In this document: positions 24,179 through 28,672 of the stretch, piece by piece
How positions within the stretch are numbered: position 1 is the first letter of the stretch
Layout of the letters: each line of letters begins with the position of its first letter
Assembly (NCBI GenBank): GCA_903847285.1
Contig: CAINDH010000116.1
Span: 1-28,672, forward strand
Reading direction: 5' to 3'
Length of the DNA: 28,672 nt
Origin: an uncultured Verrucomicrobia subdivision 3 bacterium
GTDB taxonomy: Bacteria > Verrucomicrobiota > Verrucomicrobiae > Limisphaerales > UBA11358
Translations under genes and position numbers: made by a program
Notes under the pieces: generated by a model
The model's database searches: none
Told to the model about the DNA's origin: nothing
Seen by the model: only the letters and a program-made list of their open reading frames with translations

Positions 24179-24486
24179 CGAACTCTCCTGTGTTGGTTGG
24201 TTGTGTTTATTTTCCGCGCCGCACAATAAGTAAAATGCAGCGACAGTTGCCGGTCATATTGCAAGGCGCGTGCCAGCGGCAAAAACTGCATATTACAAGC
24301 TAATCGCTCTGCCGCCACGCGCAAACCCTGCGCAATAACACCTGCCTGCGCAGAGCTTGCGCAGCCCTTCTCGACGACACGCGCCGGCAGCGAACAAATC
24401 CATTTCCGCAAAACTACTAGGGAAAATTATTTTCTGGTGAGACGCGAACAGGAGAATTAGGCTGCTGCAAATTCAACCCGCCTTTT
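24179..24486. promoter_or_regulatory. Divergent intergenic region with operator-like dyad at 24346-24364
   Basis: A 308-bp gap between the secretion operon (minus) and the zinc-ribbon gene (plus), which must hold both promoters. It contains a perfect dyad with arms CTGCGCA (24346-24352) and TGCGCAG (24358-24364) and a 5-bp spacer, plus a further TGCGCAA at 24329-24335. A ribosome-binding site for the Spy-like gene lies next to 24178. I see no convincing -35/-10 pair, no credible small gene and no repeat beyond these. The regulatory reading of the dyad is inferred. Confidence 0.35.
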
Positions 24487-24990
24487 ATGGATATTGTCTT
24501 CAACTGCCCGAACTGCGAACAGGAACTTGCTGTGGATCAAAGCGGCGCCGGGACGCAGATTGAGTGCCCGGCCTGTAATCAAAGCATCACCATTCCGGCT
24601 GGCAACAAGGTGACCACCGGGCCTTTGCCGCCGGTCACGCCACCACCAACGGAGAAAAGCACTGTGACTACTTCCGCCGCCGCGAAAGCTGCGCCGAACC
24701 TGAAAGTTCCGATGCGCGATAAACCGGGTGAACTTTTGATCGATAAACCCAGGCCGCCGCTTGAAATCGTGCAAAAAGGCGCAGGCAAGCGGCTGCGCAT
24801 CCACACTATCCGCCACGCGCAATGTATCGAGTCTGGCCACGACCATTTTGACGAACGGGTATCCGAATTTTTAAACCAAGTCACAGAGACGAACCTCATC
24901 GGGGTGCACACGATCAACTACGAACATTTTGATGTGGGCATCCAGAAAATTGTGACGGATTACGGTGTGCTGATTGTATTCCGGGGCTGA
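24487..24990 (+). CDS. Zinc-ribbon protein of unknown function
   Basis: A 167-residue protein. An N-terminal zinc ribbon (Cys7-x2-Cys10 and Cys27-x2-Cys30, 'FNCPNCEQEL' and 'IECPACNQSI') is followed by a Pro/Thr/Ala-rich linker (about 40-75) and a compact alpha/beta C-terminal domain (about 92-167) ending 'VTDYGVLIVFRG' that I do not recognise. The ribbon resembles those found at the start of many planctomycete and verrucomicrobial proteins and of the kinase at 27070-28071. It is probably cytosolic, since no signal peptide is visible. It is 45 bp upstream of the BamD-like gene on the same strand. No function can be given. Confidence 0.8.
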   Translation: MDIVFNCPNCEQELAVDQSGAGTQIECPACNQSITIPAGNKVTTGPLPPVTPPPTEKSTVTTSAAAKAAPNLKVPMRDKPGELLIDKPRPPLEIVQKGAGKRLRIHTIRHAQCIESGHDHFDERVSEFLNQVTETNLIGVHTINYEHFDVGIQKIVTDYGVLIVFRG

Positions 24991-25035
24991 ATGATTTTGA
25001 CTTGGCCGGAGCAGGCCGATACCGTTTGAACCTAT

Positions 25036-26025
25036 ATGGCAAGCCGTCTGGCATTTTGGATTTTTGTCGTCACGCTGCTCGCGCTGACACCCTTCCGCTC
25101 ACCCGCGCCGCTGGTTTATCTGCCGGGCGAAGGTTGGTATTACGAAACCTATGGTGAGAACGGCAAATGGCAGCGACCGCGCGCCAAAGAGCAGTTACAG
25201 GTCGCGGAAGATGCGTTCAAAGAAAAGAATTTTTCTACCACCCTGCACGCGGCGCATCGCGTCTTGCGCGTCTGGCCGTTGTCGGATTACGCCCCGCGCG
25301 CGGAATACCTCGTGGGTCGCTGCCTGGAAGCCAAACATCAAGACGAAGCCGCTTTCAACGCCTACCAACGCATCATCGAAAAATATCCGAAGAGCAGCCA
25401 ATACAACGAAGTGCTCCTCCGCCAATACGAAATTGCCAACCGCTTCCTTGGCGGACAATGGTTCCGTATCTTTAATATCCTGCCGCTCTATCCTTCGATG
25501 GATGAGACCGCCAAGCTCTACAATAAAATTGTCGCTAGCGGACCATACAGCGAAGTCGCGCCGCACGCGCAATTGAACCTCGGTGCGGCACGCGAGAAAC
25601 AAAAAGATTTTCCTGCCGCCGTGAGCGCCTTTGAACTGGCTGCCGACCGTTATCACGATCAGGCTGACATTGCCGCCGATGCCATGTATCGCGCTGGCGC
25701 GGCGTGGGAAAAGCAAGCTGACACTGCCGAATACGACCAAGGCTCCTCTGCCAAAGCCATCGCCGCCTACACGGATTTCGTCACGGTTTATCCCGACGAC
25801 AAACGCGTGGCCGCCGCACAAAAAGCCATCATCAAACTGAAGGCCGAGCAGGTGCGCGGCAGTTTTAAGGTAGCGCAATACTACGAGTCCAACCGCAAGT
25901 GGGCCGGCGCCGTTGTCTATTACAACGACGTGCTGCAACTCGACGCCAACTCCCCGTTCGCCGCGCAAGCCCGCCAGCGCATTGACGTATTGAAACCACG
26001 GCTGCAAACCCCGTCGGAAAAATAA
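25036..26025 (+). CDS. bamD: BamD-like TPR outer-membrane assembly protein
   Basis: A 329-residue exported TPR protein with a signal peptide (about 1-24). Helical repeats run from about residue 50: 'AKEQLQVAEDAFKEKNFSTTLHAAHRVL...SDYAPRAEYLVGRCLE...DEAAFNAYQRIIEKYPKS', matching the BamD/YfiO pattern, and continue to the C-terminus ('AAVSAFELAADRYHDQ', 'AYTDFVTVYPDD', 'AVVYYNDVLQLDANSPFAAQA'). BamD helps BamA fold outer-membrane proteins. Unlike classic BamD there is no lipobox cysteine at the end of the signal peptide, and the protein is longer (about 245 in E. coli). A general TPR/CpoB-like protein is an alternative. It precedes lptE by 4 bp. Confidence 0.75.
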   Translation: MASRLAFWIFVVTLLALTPFRSPAPLVYLPGEGWYYETYGENGKWQRPRAKEQLQVAEDAFKEKNFSTTLHAAHRVLRVWPLSDYAPRAEYLVGRCLEAKHQDEAAFNAYQRIIEKYPKSSQYNEVLLRQYEIANRFLGGQWFRIFNILPLYPSMDETAKLYNKIVASGPYSEVAPHAQLNLGAAREKQKDFPAAVSAFELAADRYHDQADIAADAMYRAGAAWEKQADTAEYDQGSSAKAIAAYTDFVTVYPDDKRVAAAQKAIIKLKAEQVRGSFKVAQYYESNRKWAGAVVYYNDVLQLDANSPFAAQARQRIDVLKPRLQTPSEK

Positions 26026-26029
26026 AATC

Positions 26030-26536
26030 ATGCGCGCGCTGAAATTCTTTCTCCCGGCCTTAGCTGCATTGGCGATGACTGGCTGCGCCAGCTACCACCT
26101 TGGCCCCGTGATGGAGTCCGACGACAAGTCCGTGGAGGTTCTGCCTTTCAACAATGAGACGCTCCAGCCACGCCTGGGAGATTCGTTTACACAAGCCGTC
26201 CGCCAACGCCTCCAGACGGATGCCACCTATCACCTCGATACGCGCGGCACTGGTGATTTCGTTGTCACCGGCATCGTGCGCCAATACCGCCGCCTCGGCA
26301 TGGGCTACTCTAGCGGCGATGTGGTCACGCCGAATAATTTCCGCATCGAAGCCACCGTTCACGTCACCGCCCGCGAACGCAGCTCCGGTAAATTGATTCT
26401 CGACCGCGACGTAATGGCGCGCACGCTGGTCCACATCGGATCCGATCTGGCCAGTTCCGAGCGCCAAGCCCTTCCGCTCCTCGCAGAAGATTTCGCCCGT
26501 AATCTGACGGAGTTACTGACCGAAGGCGCCTGGTAA
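26030..26536 (+). CDS. lptE: LPS-assembly lipoprotein LptE
   Basis: A 168-residue lipoprotein. A signal peptide ends in the lipobox MTGC with Cys19, then 'ASYHLGP' as in many LptE-like proteins, followed by the short alpha/beta fold ('VEVLPFNNETLQPRLGDSFTQAVRQRL', 'GDFVVTGIVRQYRRLGMGY', 'FRIEATVHVTARERSSGKLI'). LptE plugs the LptD barrel that inserts lipopolysaccharide into the outer leaflet. Its place 4 bp after the BamD-like gene makes an envelope-biogenesis pair. LptD is not in the window. Confidence 0.82.
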   Translation: MRALKFFLPALAALAMTGCASYHLGPVMESDDKSVEVLPFNNETLQPRLGDSFTQAVRQRLQTDATYHLDTRGTGDFVVTGIVRQYRRLGMGYSSGDVVTPNNFRIEATVHVTARERSSGKLILDRDVMARTLVHIGSDLASSERQALPLLAEDFARNLTELLTEGAW

Positions 26537-26591
26537 ATTTTACGAAAGTTTTTGTAGAGGCCTTTTAGAATCAACTCAACCCTCAACCAAA

Positions 26592-27011
26592 ATGAAAATC
26601 CAAATCACGAAACTCGCCCTGTTCAGCCTGGTCGCCGCAACGCTGATGGGCATTCCCGCCGCGGTCCGCGCTGAAGATAAACCCAAAATCGAAGCGCCCG
26701 CCAAACCTGCTGCTCCCCCGAAAATTGCCCGCCAACCATTTCATGGAAGCGTGGCTGCCGTGGACACCGCCGCAATGACGCTGACGGTTGGGACGATGGT
26801 CATCAATGTCACTTCCGACACTAAAATTACCAAAGGCAGCAAGCCGATGACCCTTTCTGAGATCACCGTCGGCGAAACCGTCGGCGGCTCGGCCAAGAAA
26901 GGCGATGCTGGCAAATTAAATGCCACTGTCATCCGCGTGAGTGAAACTATAAAGACCCCAAAGCAACCAAAGAAGGCCGACCGTCCAGAAGCAGCGCCAG
27001 CGACCAAATAA
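26592..27011 (+). CDS. Small secreted protein with OB-like beta domain (DUF5666-like)
   Basis: A 139-residue exported protein with a signal peptide (cleavage about VRA-E at 27/28), a Lys/Pro/Ala-rich linker (about 29-48), and a small beta domain (about 49-118, 'FHGSVAAVDTAAMTLTVGTMVINVTSDTKITKG...SEITVGETVGGSAKK') of the sort found in DUF5666-type proteins. A Lys/Pro-rich tail follows. The domain family has no firm function. It lies 55 bp after lptE and is followed by an intrinsic terminator, so it ends this transcription unit. Confidence 0.78.
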   Translation: MKIQITKLALFSLVAATLMGIPAAVRAEDKPKIEAPAKPAAPPKIARQPFHGSVAAVDTAAMTLTVGTMVINVTSDTKITKGSKPMTLSEITVGETVGGSAKKGDAGKLNATVIRVSETIKTPKQPKKADRPEAAPATK

Positions 27012-27035
27012 TAGTCCTCCAGAAAATCCCCCCGT

Positions 27036-27063
27036 AAGGCGGACGGCAACGTCCGCCTTTTTT
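27036..27063 (+). terminator. Intrinsic terminator after the bamD-lptE-DUF5666-like genes
   Basis: A perfect 10-bp stem, AAGGCGGACG (27036-27045) with CGTCCGCCTT (27050-27059), closes a GCAA tetraloop and runs directly into a T tract (27058-27063). It sits 24 bp after the stop of the upstream gene and 7 bp before the end of the convergent kinase gene, so it may also slow transcription coming from that side, although the minus-strand T tract is weak. Confidence 0.9.
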
Positions 27064-27069
27064 AATTTT

Positions 27070-28071
27070 CTATTTCCGCCGCCACCAACCCGTCATGCGC
27101 TTGGGTTGCTGAGCCTCATCAGTCTGGGTTTGCGAGCGCAGCAGTAGGCTGCGCGCAGCTTCCAAAGCCATGATAAATTCATCGTAGTTCAGAAAGCGGT
27201 CCGCCGGATTTTTTGCCAGCGCTCGGCAAAGCGCATCACTCGTGGCCTGAGAAATTTCCGGGCGCACCAAGTTCGGCGGTGTCAGTGGCGTCTGCACCTG
27301 CGCGATAACCACTTCCTCCACCGTCGGCGCATCGAATGGCACATGGCCAGTAATAGCGTGGTAAAGCGTCGCGCCTAAGCTATACATGTCCGACAGAAAA
27401 GTTTCCGGCTCGCGTTTGATTTTTTCCGGGGCGACATAATACGGCGTGCCGCGCGTAAACTCCGCGCCTTCCGCTTCGGCATCCGTTTTGCGCGCTAGAC
27501 CGAAATCCACCAGCTTCGGCACATGATCGGCGTTGAATAAAATATTTCCCGGCTTGATGTCGCAATGCAGCAAATCGTATTTCAACGCCATGTCCAGCGC
27601 CGACGCGATTTTGATACCGACATCGAGCACCTGCAATTCCGACAACCGCTGAAGTTTTTCAATCCGCGCATCGAGGCTGCCTTGATCCGCAATTTCCATC
27701 ACGAGATAACGTTCGCCTTCCCATTCATCAAACGTGTAGATGTGAATGATGTTGGTGTGATTCAACTTGGCGCAAGCGCGGGCTTCGAGGTAAAAACTTT
27801 CGAGCATCTTCGGCTCGTCGAGCAATTCCTTCTTCATCAGCTTGACGGCCACGAGCCGTTCCAGCGTCGTGTCCCACGCGCGATAAACCACACCCATGCC
27901 GCCGGAAGCGATTTTGCTGCGCAGCTCGAATTGCCGCAGTTGCATCGGCATCATGATCGCGTGACCGCACTTCTTGCATGGCTCGGAAGCCAGCGGCGGC
28001 AAATCGCCGGGGATGAACGTCTTTGCGTCGCAGCCCGGACAGGTCACCATTTTCAAGGGTCGGTCGCTCAT
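27070..28071 (-). CDS. Ser/Thr protein kinase with N-terminal zinc ribbon
   Basis: A 333-residue Hanks-type kinase. The N-terminal zinc ribbon (Cys11, Cys14, Cys32, Cys35) is followed by the kinase domain (about 48-310) with the glycine loop 'IASGGMGVVY' (54-63), catalytic Lys77, Glu96, 'HCDIKPGN' (169-176, Asp171), DFG (189-191) and APE (214-216). The usual HRD arginine is Cys170, making it a non-RD kinase, which need not be activated by loop phosphorylation. There is no membrane helix or extracellular sensor; a short basic tail (WWRRK) ends the protein. It would be a soluble signalling kinase. Substrates are unknown and no phosphatase gene is near. It is transcribed toward the terminator at 27036-27063. 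Confidence 0.93.
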   Translation of the reverse strand: MSDRPLKMVTCPGCDAKTFIPGDLPPLASEPCKKCGHAIMMPMQLRQFELRSKIASGGMGVVYRAWDTTLERLVAVKLMKKELLDEPKMLESFYLEARACAKLNHTNIIHIYTFDEWEGERYLVMEIADQGSLDARIEKLQRLSELQVLDVGIKIASALDMALKYDLLHCDIKPGNILFNADHVPKLVDFGLARKTDAEAEGAEFTRGTPYYVAPEKIKREPETFLSDMYSLGATLYHAITGHVPFDAPTVEEVVIAQVQTPLTPPNLVRPEISQATSDALCRALAKNPADRFLNYDEFIMALEAARSLLLRSQTQTDEAQQPKRMTGWWRRK

Positions 28072-28123
28072 GTTCGTAACGCCAAACTACCACGTCATTC
28101 AAATTCGACAAGTTGCGAATCAC

Positions 28124-28151
28124 TTGACAAACCGGCGCAAACCGCTATCTT
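28124..28151 (+). promoter_or_regulatory. Sigma-70-like promoter
   Basis: A consensus -35 TTGACA (28124-28129) and a good -10 TATCTT (28146-28151) stand 16 bp apart. Transcription would start near 28158, only a few bases before the ATG of a possible leader ORF at 28165. A small dyad, CAAGT (28109-28113) and ACTTG (28122-28126), overlaps the -35 and could be an operator. This is the clearest promoter in the window. Confidence 0.7.
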
Positions 28152-28164
28152 GGCCGCGCATTAA

Positions 28165-28275
28165 ATGAACACCACGTTCGCCAAAACGATGAAAACGCAC
28201 GCGCCGGTCAATGGCTATCTCGCCATTTGGCAGTGCGGTTCCCGTCTTTTGGCTCGCGTGGGAATGAATGATTGA
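28165..28275 (+). CDS. Possible 36-residue leader peptide
   Basis: A short ORF from ATG 28165 to TGA 28273-28275, starting MNTTFAKTMKTHAP and ending ARVGMND. It begins about 7 nt after the predicted transcription start, so it would be read as a nearly leaderless message, and it ends 21 nt before a terminator-like hairpin. It matches nothing I know. Four of its first eleven residues are Thr, but there is no long run of one amino acid as in classic biosynthetic attenuators. The position suggests a leader peptide; an untranslated regulatory RNA is equally possible. Confidence 0.35.
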   Translation: MNTTFAKTMKTHAPVNGYLAIWQCGSRLLARVGMND

Positions 28276-28296
28276 TTCACTGATTAACAATTTTTC

Positions 28297-28330
28297 AAAA
28301 CCCGCGATTGCCAAAGCAGTCGCGGGTTTT
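28297..28330 (+). terminator. Terminator-like hairpin in the leader of the downstream gene (candidate attenuator)
   Basis: A perfect 11-bp stem, AAAACCCGCGA (28297-28307) with TCGCGGGTTTT (28320-28330), has a 12-nt loop and a broken T-rich tail (TTTT, then GTG, then CTTTT). It lies between the promoter at 28124 and the gene at 28362, on the same strand. The loop holds TGCCAAA (28309-28315), which is complementary to TTTGGCA at 28226-28232 inside the short ORF, so an alternative pairing exists. It could end a small RNA or act as an attenuator. Confidence 0.65.
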
Positions 28331-28361
28331 GTGCTTTTAACCATTAAACGAAAGAGGAAAT

Positions 28362-28672
28362 ATGAAAAATAAAACAACCGTGACCGCCCGGTTCGCACCG
28401 GAAACGCGGTTCACGCTGCCGACGGCCACGAATGCGCCGTTCCGCGCCAACTTGGAAAGCGAGTTCGAGCGGCTCAAGAGCCGCTTGCTCGCCGAGACGC
28501 TTGATGAAGCCGAGCAACCCGGATTGAACATCCCGCTCCGCCGCGCCGCTAACGAAGCCGCCGCGCTCGCGTGGGTGACGTTCTATCCGCTGCTCGTGTT
28601 TCCCGCGCTGTTCGAGGAAAAGAGCCGCGCCGCCGTCCGCCAGGCCGCCCGGCAGGCGCGCATCTACGCCAA
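28362..28672 (+). CDS. Unknown protein, 3'-truncated by the window edge
   Basis: ATG 28362 is preceded by a strong ribosome-binding site (AGAGGAAA, ending 1 nt before the ATG). The frame stays open to the end of the window (103 complete codons). It begins MKNKTTVTARFAPETRF and continues with a charged helix ('LESEFERLKSRLLAETLDEAE') and a moderately hydrophobic stretch ('AAALAWVTFYPLLVFPALFEE', about residues 74-94) followed by an Arg/Ala-rich helix. High GC at the third codon position supports coding. I do not recognise a family. It is downstream of the promoter, short ORF and hairpin described above. Confidence 0.7.
   Translation, partial: MKNKTTVTARFAPETRFTLPTATNAPFRANLESEFERLKSRLLAETLDEAEQPGLNIPLRRAANEAAALAWVTFYPLLVFPALFEEKSRAAVRQAARQARIYA

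Noticed and set aside
24175..24411. Minus-strand open frame of 78 codons upstream of the Spy-like gene
   Set aside because: It fills the promoter region, has no ribosome-binding site or signal, and overlaps the start of the Spy-like gene.
28120..28398. Minus-strand open frame across the right-end leader region
   Set aside because: It runs antisense through the promoter, hairpin and the start of the downstream gene; no coding signs.

Overview
The window looks like a chromosomal segment of a Gram-negative bacterium of the Verrucomicrobiota, probably near the Pedosphaera/Limisphaerales group. This is an inference. It rests on lipopolysaccharide genes (heptose adenylyltransferase, GT9 glycosyltransferase, LptE), a futalosine-pathway menaquinone gene (mqnA), a complete set of type II secretion pseudopilins, a zinc-ribbon Ser/Thr kinase, moderately high GC and rare Shine-Dalgarno sequences. 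There are no rRNA or tRNA genes, insertion sequences, CRISPR arrays or phage genes that I can support.

Layout. Positions 1-3007 hold the end of a transaldolase-family gene, a translationally coupled heptose-adenylyltransferase/GT9 pair on the minus strand, and mqnA on the plus strand. Positions 3004-7302 (minus) hold a FAD-dependent phytoene-desaturase-like enzyme, a glyoxalase, a PfkB sugar kinase and an AT-richer Sel1-repeat protein. Positions 7417-10222 (plus) hold an aromatic amino-acid ammonia-lyase with a tyrosine-type selectivity pair, overlapped by a flavin-dependent halogenase-like gene. With the divergent desaturase-like gene these may form an aryl-pigment or other specialised-metabolism locus.

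Positions 24178-10236 (minus) form one long, tightly packed run: a secreted Spy/CpxP-like protein, gspE, F, G, H, I, J, K, L (PilM/PilN-like), M, a GspC-like gene, a secretin in two pieces, and a membrane histidine kinase. Most junctions overlap by 4 or 26 nt or lie a few bases apart. GspE powers assembly, GspF and GspL/M form the inner-membrane platform, GspG-K form the pseudopilus, the GspC-like protein links to the outer membrane and the secretin is the pore. The prepilin peptidase is not here.

Positions 24487-27011 (plus) hold a zinc-ribbon protein of unknown function, a BamD-like TPR protein, LptE and a small secreted protein, closed by a clear intrinsic terminator. A Ser/Thr kinase (27070-28071, minus) follows. 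The window ends with a strong sigma-70-like promoter, a possible 36-codon leader ORF, a terminator-like hairpin and the start of an unknown gene, an arrangement that resembles an attenuator.

The two most interesting observations are the secretin, divided inside its N3 domain into two separately exported polypeptides, and the leader/hairpin arrangement at the right-hand end.
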